Shown: positions 11,601 to 23,274 of the stretch, in pieces
Layout: the number at the start of each line of letters is the position of its first letter
Position numbering within the stretch: the first letter of the stretch is position 1
Assembly: GCF_963675165.1 (NCBI RefSeq)
Contig: NC_087389.1
Location: forward strand, 4,338,830 to 4,402,829
Source of the DNA: Halichondria panicea
Taxonomy: Eukaryota; Porifera; Demospongiae; Suberitida; Halichondriidae
Direction of reading: 5' to 3'
DNA: 64,000 bases
Notes under the pieces: model-generated
Databases searched by the model: none
Told to the model about the DNA's origin: nothing
What the model saw: only the letters and a program-made list of their open reading frames with translations
Made by a program: the position numbers and the translations under genes

Positions 11601-13045
11601 ATCCACATATAGGTCATTCTGGAGACCCTCATTACCAAACAGTGTATCCCCCCAGTGGTGAGTTAAACTGCTGAGCTTGCTTCTTCCTCTACCAAATTCT
11701 GTTTCCATTGACAGGGATTATTCCGTTTCATGGCTTCTCTATATTCCGTAAGTGATGGTCAACCCCACTTCATGTGATTACTAAAAATAATGACCTGTGT
11801 TTCAGTTGCTCCTCTGTGCTTCATGTTTGATCGAGCGGATCGATTGTATGCACTTTTCAGAGAAATGTATCTCAGGTAAACGATGAGTACATGTAACTCC
11901 ATTGCTCTGTAATTGCCTCTTTGTATATATGTAGGTATTTTGTGCACCTACACTGCATTTCATCACATCCTCAGGTAAGCACAGTATCGAATTTGTCTTT
12001 CCCCTCTATTATTATGCTATAGTATTTTTAGTAAGTTTACAGCCTCTCATAGCTAGCCAATCTTAATCCTCCTTTACTCATCTGTCCCCTCTCGCCCCAA
12101 TGTACAGGGTATTCTGGGTCTGTGTTGTCAGTTTGAGCACCTCCTCCAGTGCAAGCAGCCAGAGCTAACAGAACACCTCAGGAAGATTGGGGCAGAACCG
12201 TAAGTGTGTGTGTGTGGGGTGGGTGGGTACTTTATATGCCTCGTCTGTTTGTGTGTGTGTGTATTCAAACTAACTACCCACAGTTACAATCCGACTACAA
12301 CTAAGAGCCTCTATTAACTATTTTTTAGATTAGCTTGCTCGTTGTATTACGGTAACAATGTGTTTTCATTGGACTGGTATTATACTAGATACAGAATTAT
12401 TGTAAACATCTTCATACTGTACATAATTATCTTGTCTTCCTGCCCAGACTGAGGATGGCGTTTGATTGGCTGATGACAGCTTTTGCCGGTCACCTGGAGA
12501 CTCGTCAGCTCCTCCTCCTCTGGGATAGGATCATCGGCTACAATACTCTCAGCCTACTACCAGGTGAATGGTGTTTAGCTTATAATTATGTCACTATAAT
12601 TGCGAAACAAGTAATACAAGTGACTGTAATTATGAGATGGTGACTGCATGACTGTGTTAAATATTTCACAATAGCCGTTGCGCGTACTATAACATGTAGT
12701 GTGCTATACATTTTGACGTTGTTTTGACTTTGACTCGTCTGTTGAAATAATTATACAGCCACTTTGTCCGGATTGTGCTCTCTATGCTTTTGACATTGTA
12801 TAATAATACTCTGCAGTAATGGCTGTCTCTGTGTTTGAGTTCCGAGCTACCAATCTCTTCAAGGCAACCACACTCACTGAAGCAGAGGTAAAGAGATGTG
12901 TACGAGTGTGATTAAATTCTATTATTGAACAGCCCGGCCACAATGTGATCGTTATCTCCCCCCACACACACTCCCACAGACTGTACTCTCTGATCTTCGC
13001 TGCCTGAACATTCTCCCTCTATTGCAACAAACACTTTTCATGTGA
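8642..13045 (+). CDS. TBC1D19: TBC1 domain family member 19
   Basis: Eighteen exons with consistent phase: 8642-8819, 8869-9071, 9188-9239, 9311-9457, 9627-9690, 9733-9770, 10635-10750, 11089-11163, 11217-11279, 11331-11415, 11613-11657, 11715-11747, 11806-11875, 11935-11974, 12108-12199, 12448-12563, 12817-12887, 12980-13045; 517 residues (human 526). Diagnostic stretches: NPIYSPKDFLEVLTRVRNSN, RRELWGRALTLNTSS, DVKKIAANDDNFFVFED, GIIPFHGFSIFLAPLCFMF, LLLLWDRIIGYNTLSLLP. The TBC fold normally stimulates Rab GTP hydrolysis through an Arg finger (IxxDxxR) and a Gln finger (YxQ). Here, as in the vertebrate protein, the Gln position reads FHGF and no clear IxxDxxR is visible, so classical Rab-GAP activity is doubtful. 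The acceptor of exon 6 (9733) and the start codon are the least certain points. Exon 6 and exon 7 are separated by an intron containing a U2-like RNA gene. Confidence 0.93.
10286..10292 (+). promoter_or_regulatory. TATA-like box before the U2-like gene
   Basis: tataaaa about 28 bp before the predicted 5' end of the U2-like RNA. In several animals snRNA promoters combine an upstream proximal sequence element with or without a TATA box; no proximal element was recognised. Confidence 0.35.
10316..10500 (+). ncRNA. U2 snRNA-like gene, divergent, in TBC1D19 intron 6
   Basis: Starts with atcgcttct then ggccttttggctaagatcaa, the hallmark U2 5' stem-loop I (one C is missing from the stem compared with vertebrate U2). 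Downstream: a stem-loop IIa-like hairpin (10362-10367 with 10376-10381), a IIb-like GGGGC/GCCCC hairpin with a TATT loop (10383-10396), an Sm site aatttttg (10410-10417), a stem-loop III-like segment with the gaagcttgcttc hairpin, and stem-loop IV cctag...ctagg around tattgcactac (10466-10488). The order and spacing are those of a full-length U2. The branch-site-recognition segment, normally GUGUAGUA, here reads aagtagaaataac. A TATA-like tataaaa lies about 28 bp upstream. It could be a real variant gene or an old pseudogene; preserved stems with changed sequence favour a functional history. Confidence 0.7.
10842..11056. mobile_element. Nested pair of foldback MITEs in TBC1D19 intron 7
   Basis: An outer element starts tagcggggtataattatttc and ends in the inverted copy caaaatatacccggctata. 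Inside it, 10905-11003 is a second foldback with ends accgtatatagagggtaatt and aattacccgctatacggt. The inner element is nearly palindromic over its full length. Related copies are at 13602-13784, 51303-51520 and 53073-53281. Confidence 0.7.
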
Positions 13046-13282
13046 CAGTATGAGGACCCCATAATTAGTATCTCAATTTCAGAATCATGCTTATCAATCA
13101 GTTAATTAATGACTTGCGGTACTTTTAAATTAACGTATTACGCAAAACAGAATAAAATGTATACATGTATACACAAGCAACTAAACAAGAACAGCGTATT
13201 TACTTACATACAACTGCATAGACTAGATGACTAGATGAGGAGTGGATAAATGCACGAGAGAGTCAGTGTTGGGTTCATACTG
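13046..13282. other. Convergent 3' spacer TBC1D19/PIERCE2
   Basis: The two genes end towards each other with 237 bp between stop codons. This contains AT-rich 3' UTR sequence with aataaaatg at about 13150, a possible polyadenylation signal for TBC1D19. Confidence 0.5.
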
Positions 13283-15792
13283 TCATGAGGTGTTCAGTGA
13301 ATGGTTTCGGTACATTCCAGCCCGTCCAAGATGCTGTACGTGAAAAATTGTCGTGTGTGCATGACTTAGGGATGTAAAATAAAAATACAGTGGAACCTCC
13401 ATTAACGACCACCTCCGAAAAGCAACCACATGCGATAAAACGGCCAAAAGCTCAGGTCCGGATTGAAACTTCAATGTAAAGCAACCTCTCAGGAGCGGTC
13501 AAAAGGCTGTACATTCTCCAATGGTGTTCGTTTTATGAAGGTTCCACTGTATTTCACTGGTTGGACTATGTGTACATGTACATATAGGTACACACAATAC
13601 GTACCATAATATAGCGGGTAATTTTCGTGGGGTAAAAAATTCATTCAACTCGAAAACAGTGATTTTCGTGAGTAGAAATTCGTTGCATGCGTTCCGGTAG
13701 GCCACACCTACGTTTTTTTTCGTAGAGGTCAGCTTGCCAACTAAAAAAATATTTTACCCCATGAAAATTACCCGGTATTGGTATACGTACACACATGAGT
13801 GAAAATTTGGGGCACACCTATTATATAATAAAGAGGTGGCCTGCTAACACAGGGAAGCATGCTATGGAGGCTTGCATTGCGTTAGCATTTAACCTGGCCA
13901 CAATTAACAGTTTTAAACCGCACACAATGAGGTTTGTATAAGTCTAGCTACATAAAACTGAGCAAACAAATACCTCTGAGAATCCTTGTGACCTGCCATG
14001 AAAGCTGTTTGGGGTGGTCTCTATTGTACCCTGCAGTTGTCTGAATGAAAGAGAAACACCGACTGTCAATTGCAATACAAAGAAGCACTCTGACAATATA
14101 CAATGGAGCAACTAATGAGAAGGAGCCTATAATGGCCCCCCTTTTGATAAAAATGGCTAGAATCCACTTGGTCTAATATTTCTTACGATATAATTTTCAC
14201 ACACCCGTAAGAGTTTGAGGAGGTAGAGTACATTGGGTGCTGACAGCTGCTCAGAGGCTCCTTGGTTTCTGTAGGGGTAGTTAAGGGGTGGAGGGAGACT
14301 GTCATTACTGTGCTGGGTGCCAAATGTCATAAGCTCTGACACCAGATCTTTATGGAATCTGGATTAAACCAATTCGTGTTTGGGTATTATCTGGGGTTAG
14401 CCACAAAGCGCAAATGGAAAGGTGTTTTATGTTTGCGGGTAAGCCTGTAGCTTTCTAACAGTCACTGTTCCTGCATTTGTGGATGATTTTACTATGCTGC
14501 TACCTGACTTGAATTCGACCCGAATTAGGTCGTGTGAACGAGGCTAGTTAATTTATACGCTCAATTAATGTGTACATGTATTGTAAATTCGTAGTTATAA
14601 CACGGGCCGAGGGATTGTATGGTGTATATTGCACTGAAGCACGAGGGCGCCAGCCCCAAGGGCTGAGTGCAATATACACCATGCATCCCGAGTGCACGTG
14701 TCATAACTAGTTTATACCCCTAGCAACACAAAATACATCACAGCTTCTACTGAAAGAGCTGAAAGAGACTAGTCCCAGTTGCTTGCATCTCCGCTTGAAG
14801 ACACCAGTATCTGATCATTCAATTGCTGTCATTGGCACAACGAATGGCTTGACTCACAAAACGTCGGGCTCCTCGGACCTCGCTAGACAAAAGTAAAGCA
14901 GCCTCACCCCTGCAAAACCTTCAACACTGCAAAACAGCCCCACCCCAAAGCTGCAATGCAACTCAAGCAGCCCCACCCCAAACTCTGCTGCAAACAGTTC
15001 CTCCCCTGCAAAACAGCCACTCCCCAATTATTAAACAGCCAACTCCGACGATGCCTTCAACGAGTATGAATAAGACTGTGTCGTAAGCTGAAGTGGACAG
15101 TAAAGAACTGGACAAAACTATTTACTGGAAGCCTTTGCTATGCGGTATTTAAAAATACTATATGTATGTTAATCCCTCAAGGCTTTGCGGTCAGTGCAGA
15201 ATATGAGATTCAGTGCATTATGCTATATACATATTGCACATAGCAACAGCATAGCAACGGGATATAATTACCTATTCAAATACAAAACTACTGTCACTAT
15301 TGTACACACTTTCAATAATAGACACACACTCCTACAATACACTGGTAACACACAATGTAAAATTCCTCTATTCATTAATTCATAATAATATTATTGTTTT
15401 TCCCACTTACTGGGGCTGTTAACAGTAGTCTGAGCCTTGACCATGGAGTCCTTGTCACAGGTGAACACAGGGTTGCCATTGTTAGCAGCCGGAGGCTCTG
15501 AAATGTGTGTGAATATAAGTTAGATCTAGCGCGCACACACACACACACAATCAATGATACAGCTCGGGATGCCCTAGCTGTGCATCACACACACCCTAAC
15601 GTTCCTAGTTATTGTAGCAAGTCAATCGCCATCGCCTATGCAAAGGAAATGGCGTAAAATAAAAATACAGCTTTAATAAATACCTAGTTTATGAGATCGA
15701 GTGTCGCTTATGGAATTTGAATTCTGCAAAGTGGATACAAACAATGTATAACAAATGCTTCTGCAGTGAGTTTACTAACTTACTCTGCTCAT
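13283..15792 (-). CDS. PIERCE2: Piercer of microtubule wall 2 (axonemal microtubule inner protein)
   Basis: Six small exons with consistent phase: 15784-15792, 15684-15723, 15411-15497, 14205-14335, 13974-14030, 13283-13333; 124 residues, matching the size of C15orf65/PIERCE2. Family landmarks: NNGNPVFTCDKDSMVKAQTT (vertebrate NPGNPVFSC...), a short Pro-rich segment LPPPLNYPYR, FHGRSQGFSE followed by LGRAGMYRNHSLNTS (family pattern FS..L...G(M/F)(F/Y)+N.(S/T)LNT). PIERCE proteins sit inside doublet microtubules of motile cilia and help dock dynein arms. The first exon (9 nt, MSR) and the end of exon 4 are the weakest parts; an alternative acceptor at 14040 exists for exon 5. The start is 404 bp from the amidohydrolase gene start on the opposite strand. 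Confidence 0.78.
13388..13549. mobile_element. MITE with TA target duplication in PIERCE2 last intron
   Basis: Ends cagtggaacctccattaacg and cgttttatgaaggttccactg are inverted repeats, flanked by TA on both sides, as in pogo/Tc1-mariner elements. A related, larger copy lies at about 49691-50163. Confidence 0.75.
13602..13784. mobile_element. Foldback MITE (gggtaattttcg family)
   Basis: Inverted ends tagcgggtaattttcgtggg and ccccatgaaaattacccggta. Same family as the inner element at 10905-11003. Confidence 0.65.
14595..15060. repeat. Dispersed repeat with foldback head
   Basis: 14595-14708 is an imperfect palindrome (cgggccgagggattgtatgg / ccatgcatcccgagtgcacg). The adjoining sequence to about 14960 recurs in inverted orientation at about 62860-63075, for example the segments around gacaccagtatctgatcatt and ggcttgactcacaaaacgtc. 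It is therefore one dispersed element with at least two copies in the window. It lies in PIERCE2 intron 3. Confidence 0.6.
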
Positions 15793-16196
15793 TTCAGACC
15801 TCTATCACATGTACAGCCTGTAAAAGCTACACTTGTTTGTCTTTATTGCTTTGGAAACCAGGGTAAAACCACTCCCCTTCACTGCGCTCTGGGAGTGGTT
15901 TCCAGTCAAGTTTTATACCGGCCACGTGTACATGTGTGATCACTCCAGACACACACGTACATAGAGAGAGACCACCATGAGTGGAGAGGTAGCATGCAGC
16001 CGCAAAACTTACAATATGAATAGACTGCACTGTGCAGTACAACCAGTATTGCTTAGGATCTACCTAGCGTTATTTTAGAGACAAATCGGCCTGGGAAAGG
16101 CTAGCTGTTGAAAGGGCGTGGTTTCCATGAGTTATAGCTCACTCATGTGTGCTGGCAGAGCTAGCTAGCTAGCTAAGGCTGGAGAGAAGAGAGACC
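15793..16196. promoter_or_regulatory. Divergent promoter region PIERCE2/amidohydrolase gene
   Basis: 404 bp between the two start codons. It contains a short inverted segment (ggaaaccagggtaaaaccac / gagtggtttcc, 15850-15903) and a ctagctagctagcta run shortly before the + strand start. Confidence 0.4.
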
Positions 16197-19100
16197 ATGA
16201 GTGGAGAGCTCATGGAGCTAACGCAGTATCCACCCGTTCCCGAAGCTACCTCGGAGGAACACCATGAAGTGGGAGACAGTGACAATCAGGAGCTCTTGTA
16301 AGTGTAATCATGTGTATAAATTGATCTTCAACATACTATAAATTACTAGCATGGCATATGAAACGACTGTTACGACTGTTTTGTAGTTTGATTGTCCCAC
16401 CCATTGCATCGGATGTAGTGGACGTTTACGGTATAGTATACGATTACCATGGCTACTCAAAGAGTGTCAGTGCAACACTAGTTGGGCGTGGCCTCACCCT
16501 GGATGCTCACGTAGGGTTGGGAAACACTGCAATGTCAGGTTTGTTCCACCGGCACTTAGTTTTAGGGTGTGGCTAAGCATGAATATGATTAATTCCAAGT
16601 GGGCGGTAACCGCTAGAATACTACTGCAGGAGTCACTTTTGCATTAGGTCCTAAAAAGCACTAACCGTTGCTCAAATTATTTATTTCTGGCACTTAATAA
16701 AAAGGCTTGTTTGAGACATCAAGACAATCATTTTGCATCTTTGACTTCACACTTCTAAACAGTTGTCTAACCCATAGCTACAGTCAATGAATGTTGTTCA
16801 CGAGTCATTCAGCTCTCAACGGTGCAGCTAGCAAGTAAAACTGAGCTAGACCATGCCCATTTTCTCAATACTAGCTGCAGAACATAGGCGCCACCATAAT
16901 TTAGGCGCCAGCTGGGCTGAACGCAATTTTTTGTGGTCTAAAAGATGCGCCACTCAGAAGTGGAATTAATTTTTTCTGCCGCTGTAATTACAGTAGAACC
17001 TCGCTAATCCGGACCCCTTTAATCCGAAACCTCGCAAATCTGGACAAAATGGCAAACTGAAAAATAGGAGGGGCTGTCAGTAGAATAGAGTACTGCGCAT
17101 GCGCAATGTAAATTGCTTAGCTGAATCAGCAATAAGATAAACTGCTGGAGACCATGGCCACTGCAAAGAAAACGAAGAGAGAGCTCTCACAAGACTCACT
17201 GTATCGGAGAGAAAGTTGAGATAAAGACTATTCTAGCTAGCAGCTTCCCTTCTGGCCACAGTACCGTATATCTTCTAATTTATCGGACACTTCTAATTAC
17301 CCCGGACACTCTTTTGGGCAATTTTCGTTGTTCTAATACAACGGACACTCCAGTACTTTAATATTACATTTGTTCTAAATATCCGGACAATACCTTGAAA
17401 AGTTGAGTTACCATTCATAGACGGCAAGTAAGACTTAGAGTGCTGCAGTTACATAGCTTTGAGTAGCTAGTTTTATATAGCTAGTGCAACTATTCCGTCG
17501 TACCCTGTTCTATTAAACTTAGCTAGCTCGCATGCAGCTGCTTGCTTGTTCTAATTATTCCGGACACTTCGCATGCTCTATAAAAGTCTGTTCCAATTAT
17601 ACCCGGAAAATTTCCAAAATAATTATTTTTTGCTGTCCGATATTAGAAGATATACGGTAATATCATAATACATGTACAAAAGTGTCTTCGTTAATAATCA
17701 ATTAATGACATCTGTTAATCCGGAAATTTCGTGTATTTGGATGGGGTCTGGTCCCGCTCTATTCGGATTAGCGAGGTTCTACTGTACATCAATCACGGTA
17801 GTTAAATAGCCGTTAAAATAGGCTACGCTCAGAAGTTGACCGGTGACTGACTGTTATTTATACATGTACGCACCTCTGCTTTACCATTAGGAGCAAGGAT
17901 GCCACCTCTACTCCCACCCCCCAGCCTAGTTCAAGGCTGCAGTACCTGACAGAGCCTCCTGACAGCTGGCGGCCTCAGCCAAAGTGCCCCAGGTCATTTA
18001 GTGACTGCATGTTCCAGTGGATAGGAAAACTGGTGAGTGCATGCATGTACAGTGTGTGTGTTGGTCTTTGTTTGTTGGCACTAGTAGCTCTATAACTATT
18101 GAAATAGGATTCGATGTAATTATTGCTCCCCCCCGCATCCCACAGCTGGGTGGGCGGTTCAGACACGAGCCTGAGGATATGTTGTGTGGTGACAACCCTT
18201 GTCTCTTGTCAGCAACTACACAGACGATTCTCAAAGAGAGGGTCTTCCATGACTTGGTGAGTGTAGTGATATAGTATTACATGTATGCCTTTGTAAGGGT
18301 CACTTTAAATAATGAAAGCACCACGGGTGCTGATGCCTCGGTGGATGTGCCAAATCTACGTGACATATTATAAAGCTACTAGTAATATTATTGCTAACAC
18401 ACGCATGATATCATGATGAACATTTGTGCATTAATTTTGCTGCATGCAGGCAGAATCACAGGAAAACTCAACGAGTGGGAAATCATCGATCATGATTGTT
18501 GCTAAAAAGGATGCCAGAGGTCCAAATTGTGGTTGCAGCATCAATAACAGTAGAGCTCTCTTCTCTCACTCTTGTAGCCACCAATAGCTAGCGTTCTAGT
18601 GCAGAGCTAACTACTATTAGACACTAGTTGATAAGATCTACATGGGAAGTACGTGGGGAAGTGCCTCAGAGGAGGTATACTATGGGACTTAGTATACCTA
18701 GTATGTCAAGTAATTGTATTGTAGTCAAGCCTCGAGGGCAAGGTTTGCGCATGCGCACTAGTATATCTAAATGAGTTAGACACTGTTTTGTCGGTGTCCA
18801 TGTGATTTAGAAGCCCTCAGCCACTTGCAGTACCCTTGCTACGCTCGGGATAGTAAATCAGTGCCTTTGGGCTTCTAAATCCCATAGACACCTCCAAAAC
18901 AGTGTCTAACTAGCAACAACAAATTTTGCTACGCGTTCTTCTGAAAAGGTTGCAATGGCATTCCAAGTAAGCGAAACTATGCATACTTAACTCGAGAACA
19001 AAGCATTATTTTGCAAATCCACGAACAAGAAAACATGACTAAAAGTGTATGCAATAGAATCTCTATAATATGGACACTCCTATCACTTGTATATATATAC

Positions 19101-22100
19101 ACTCTACTGTGTTTTCTCATGGTCGGTCCTTATCACTTGCTTTGGTTGAGTTACTAATTTTATTCATACCTGTTGTTCCTCCGTGTAGGACCCCAGTGAC
19201 ATAGTAGACTATCATGTGCACATTGTGGGACACGGTGACTCAGGGTCAAAGTGCTTCATCAATGACAATGTGAGCAGTATAGTCATTCCATAACCTCAGA
19301 GTTTACAGTAAGCCGATCATATTATTTGCTGTCCCTGACCAATGCACTGAAATACTAAACCCTTAGCTGTTGTAAATGCAGTAGTATGACTGCACGAGTA
19401 CGGAAACTGACTAGCAGCAATTAGACTATAGGCTGAAACTTTTGAAAGCGGAGTTTTAGTGAGACATGCACTGTGGATCACAGCAGAGCCAGCAAAGAGG
19501 CCTGGAGTGTTACAAGTATACACTATTGTTATGCAGATGAAGACGTGGTGGAGACCGTACAATCGCCTCAAGTCTATCATATTCATGGCAGCTGCTCAAG
19601 CCCCGGACATGGAAGGGTGAGCTCGGGTATAATCGTAAGTGCATGCTATATCCTGTACATGTACATCTGTTACATCTTTTGAAGGCTGTATGTACCTAAC
19701 TTTATGTGTTAAACTATATGGGTTTTCCATTATAGAAAATATATGCTTGTTTACCTGTTGTGTTTCCCTGACAGAGGTGATATGCAGTACATGTCTCGAC
19801 TGATTCGCCTGCTCAAACACTTTGTGCCGGCTTGCATTCTGAGCAGCAATCCCTCTGGGGTGAGTGAGTTTCATAAAAATTCTTTTTCATGCTACCAGGA
19901 GTGCATGCACTCCTGATGCTACGTATACATGTATAGTACATTTACCTTTGTGTAGACCAATAGCCTATCATTATAGTGAGCAGTTTTATTTTAATTAGTA
20001 CTCCACCCACAGGAACAATATAGACATGGGAAGTGCTGTTTGCTTGCATTTGATGCGTTTTACGAGAAAAATGGCAATGCAAATCGAAACAAAACAACCC
20101 TCTACGTACCCAACGACTACGCGTTCCTTCTTTCTCAAGACCACCCCCAATACTTCTACTCCGTGGGTTCAGTGAACCCTTATCGTACAGACGCCCTGAA
20201 GGAACTAGAGAGATGTGCAGAGAATGGAGTGTCCATCATTAAGTGGCTGGTACGTCAGTTCCTTGTATGTCTACAGTAATGTTGTACTTGCATAGTGCAT
20301 AGTTGTCTGTTTAAGTTTGGTACAATTATCCAAAATTTGGTGATCATTGAATGTATATATTGTGCATGTATACTTCAAGCTGGGATGTATGTACAATGTA
20401 GTAATTTGCATTCTTATTTATGCAGCCCAATTCTATGGGGATTGACCTCAGAGACTCCCAGTGTCACCCATTCTACAGAAAGATGAAGGAGCTAGATATG
20501 GTAACTATGGGCTGTATGTCACAGAGTGAGTCAATACTTCATTTAAGGGGTGAGGGGGGGGGGGGGGCGCTTCCACCCTAGGAAAAAGTGCATTCCCAGG
20601 TGCCCGTTTCAATTTTGTCTGGATCATTCTCGAAGAAAAGGCGTGGCTAGCTATTAATTACCATTTGAGATTTTTATGAAATGGGCCTGCTTTGATAGCT
20701 AGCTAGCTAGCACTGAATTGAATTAGAGTTGTTAAGCAATTCGTACTGTAGACCTGCCTTTAGAACTTTATCTATATAGACGTGCCCCCATACCCCCCCA
20801 GAAATCACGTGTTACCATACACAGATATCTAGCTTGCCCCCCCCCCTTCAAATGTGTACTACGCCCACAAGTGTGTAAAAACTGTATTGCTACCCCGGCA
20901 ATCTACGTACACATGTACGTATACAATGTACATGTACGTGCAACTATTAGGTGAACGGTTGTATAATCACAATAAATGATTATAGTATTCGTATAATTCA
21001 ATGTCTAGCAGTTTTCCCCATGCATAACCCGCCCCATGCACCCTCTCTCAGGCGTTGCTTGTGCACATTGGTGAGGAGCACTCTGTGGACGCTGCCTTTC
21101 TGGACAACGATCTGGGAAACCCTCTACTATTAAGGGAGTGAGTGGATGTGGAAACCTCAGTTTAGTTCTATAGAGGTTGTATAATTATGGAAATGTATTG
21201 TGCAGCTATATATACATGTACTTGAACAATAGTAGAGTCATGTGCATCTTTAAACTGTCACCTTACCGTACAGGGATCTCAAAACTGTACATTGTCTTTT
21301 TAATCACTCTCTTCTCCCTCAGACCGCTAAAGTTTGGAGTGCGGGTGATAGCTGCTCACTGTGGTACTGAAGGTCATGCTGTGGACTTTGATGCCAGGGA
21401 CAGACCCAGGATACCCTGCTTTGAGCTCTTTTTGAGACTAATGAGGGTGGATGCGTAAGTCAATAATGGCACTCTATTACTGTAACAACAGCTTCCCAAA
21501 ACGACATATGTTGTGTGATTGAATAAATGTCTAACCACAATTTCTGCTCTAGCTAGTTTTGAGCGAGTCGCTGTGCCTAATTATTGTGATACTCGTTCCA
21601 CCTGTTGGTTGAAAAATGGCCCTCTTTACACAGTGTCTCACAGGAAGAAGATACCCCTGCATGTATAACTCATAGAGTTAAATTGTTTCAGTTTATTCTA
21701 TAAATTGATCATCTCTCTTTGTGATGCAGATGGAAAGGCCTACTGTTTGGTGACATTTCTGCCGTGTGTGCGTTCAGAAGGGTGGAGTATCTCAAACAGC
21801 TAATGGAGGAAACAGTAAGTGTTGTGGTAACAGGTCATACAAGGTTTTATAAGCCAGCTTAATTACCACGACATCGTCAATTCTATAGTACCTGAAGCAT
21901 ATGTAATGTGTAATCATTCATTTTTGTAGACCATCCACGATCGACTGGTATACGGTTCAGACTATCCTGTTCCTGCCATCAACCTGGTGGTCCATACCTC
22001 CAAGCTACACAGGTGCATTTCCTTTAATCTCTGTACAGTCGTGTGTGTGAAGAAATATAAAACTATCCATGAGAATGAGAATTTGATGCCTAATTGTATC

Positions 22101-22829
22101 TCCTGTAGAGTAATCCCATGCGCACACACACACACACACACAGCGCTAACTTGATCACAGCTGACGAGAGGGACGCTTTAAACGAGCTGTACGATTACAA
22201 CCCACTCCTGTTCGATCTTGCGTGCAAGAGATTGCTATCCTTCAAGGACAAAAAGTTCCCAACGTCTGTGTTCAAAGAGCACACCCTGTTGCCGCCCATG
22301 AGGAAAACACCCTTCAATACTGGAACCAGTGTCGACCCTGGTAATCAATGTTATTGATTTCTTTGTACTGTGCGGTCAGACTTACATGTATCTATTCTAA
22401 CCACCCAACGTATATAAGCCTTAAGTCTACATTAATTTTGCACGTTTTCAACTGCATACCCAAGGTGAGCAATGCCTGTAGGCCCATTACGAACAATGCA
22501 TGTATTTTTGTGGGCGCAATGGCTGCATCGCTACTTTTGAGAAGCATTATTACATGTTTGCATTGCATGTTACCTAACTATCTTCAGAAATCATTCCTGA
22601 AAACTACGATGACTATCAAGATGAGAGACCTCCCACCCCAGTGGAGGGTGGGCAGACGCTCTTAGTGGAGGTGGAGATCCACGATGACAGTAGCAGCACC
22701 GAGGCCACGCCCCTTGATAACAGTAGAGTCAATAGTTCCGTGGTCGTTGATAGGCGACAAGAGGACGGGGAAATCGAGGTGGAGGATAGTAATGAGGAAA
22801 CAAAGTTATTGGTATCACATAATCCATAA
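16197..22829 (+). CDS. Amidohydrolase-superfamily (TIM-barrel metal-dependent hydrolase) protein
   Basis: Fifteen exons: 16197-16297, 16387-16538 (3' end uncertain), 17891-18032, 18146-18256, 19189-19269, 19537-19616, 19775-19859, 20013-20249, 20426-20500, 21052-21137, 21323-21454, 21730-21814, 21930-22012, 22144-22340, 22588-22829; about 630 residues. From exon 4 on every junction is in phase. The exon 2/3 junction is not, so a different donor or a missed exon in the transposon-bearing intron is likely. The catalytic part resembles bacterial amidohydrolase_2-type proteins: metal ligands in DYHVHIVG, a possible carboxylated Lys in IIKWLPNSMGID, LVHIGEEH, IAAHCGTEGHAVDFD, and the terminal Asp in YGSDYPVPA. 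Substrate unknown. N- and C-terminal extensions (about 160 and 80 residues, the latter acidic) are extra to the bacterial form. The high similarity pattern to bacterial proteins raises an old transfer, now intron-rich. Confidence 0.85.
16991..17784. mobile_element. Tigger/pogo-like MITE with another MITE nested inside
   Basis: Inverted ends cagtagaacctcgctaatcc and ggattagcgaggttctactg, flanked by TA, match the terminal sequences of pogo/Tigger elements. Inside, 17262-17659 is a second foldback with ends taccgtatatcttctaattt and tagaagatatacggta. No transposase is visible. It sits in intron 2 of the amidohydrolase gene and may explain the difficult junction there. Confidence 0.8.
18775..18910. 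mobile_element. Foldback element in amidohydrolase intron 4
   Basis: Arms gttagacactgttttgtcgg and cctccaaaacagtgtctaac are inverted repeats, with internal complementary segments around gatttagaagccct and gggcttctaaatc. Confidence 0.65.
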
Positions 22830-22848
22830 TAGTTCAACCTGTGAGATA

Positions 22849-23158
22849 TATATTCGTATGTACCACCACCACCACCCATTTTTATTTTATTATTCGTTAC
22901 ATAAATATTATTTGAAATGAAACGTTTATTAATACCCAGGAAGTTTTAGTTACAATGTCAGAAAACTTGTATATAGAGCTTGAACTATTCGTATGTACCA
23001 AACAACCACCCATTTTTTTTATTGGTAACATAAAATTGAAATGAAATGTTAAGTGCCCAGGAAGGTTTTTAGAAATTATCCGTGTCGAGAGAACAGACTA
23101 GACTCCAATGAGTGTATAGTTACAATGTCAGAAAACTTGTATATAGAGCTTGAACTTA
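22849..23158. repeat. Tandem duplication in the convergent 3' spacer amidohydrolase/XPC
   Basis: Two copies of about 140-170 bp: both begin attcgtatgtaccac(c/a), contain cacccatttttattttatt and a ggaag/ttttag segment, and end with caatgtcagaaaacttgtat followed by atagagcttgaac. The first copy directly follows the amidohydrolase stop codon. Confidence 0.7.
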
Positions 23159-23274
23159 TACATTATCTCTGAAATAAGCATGGGTGCATGAGATTGTGTC
23201 CATGAATAGCAAGCACGGTATACAATAGCACTGTAATTTATAGAGGCTGTTCTGTTTATAATTATAATTATGGT

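Noticed and set aside
22616..22879. Open frame antisense to the last amidohydrolase exon
   Set aside because: Shadow of a real exon whose frame is in phase with the upstream exon.
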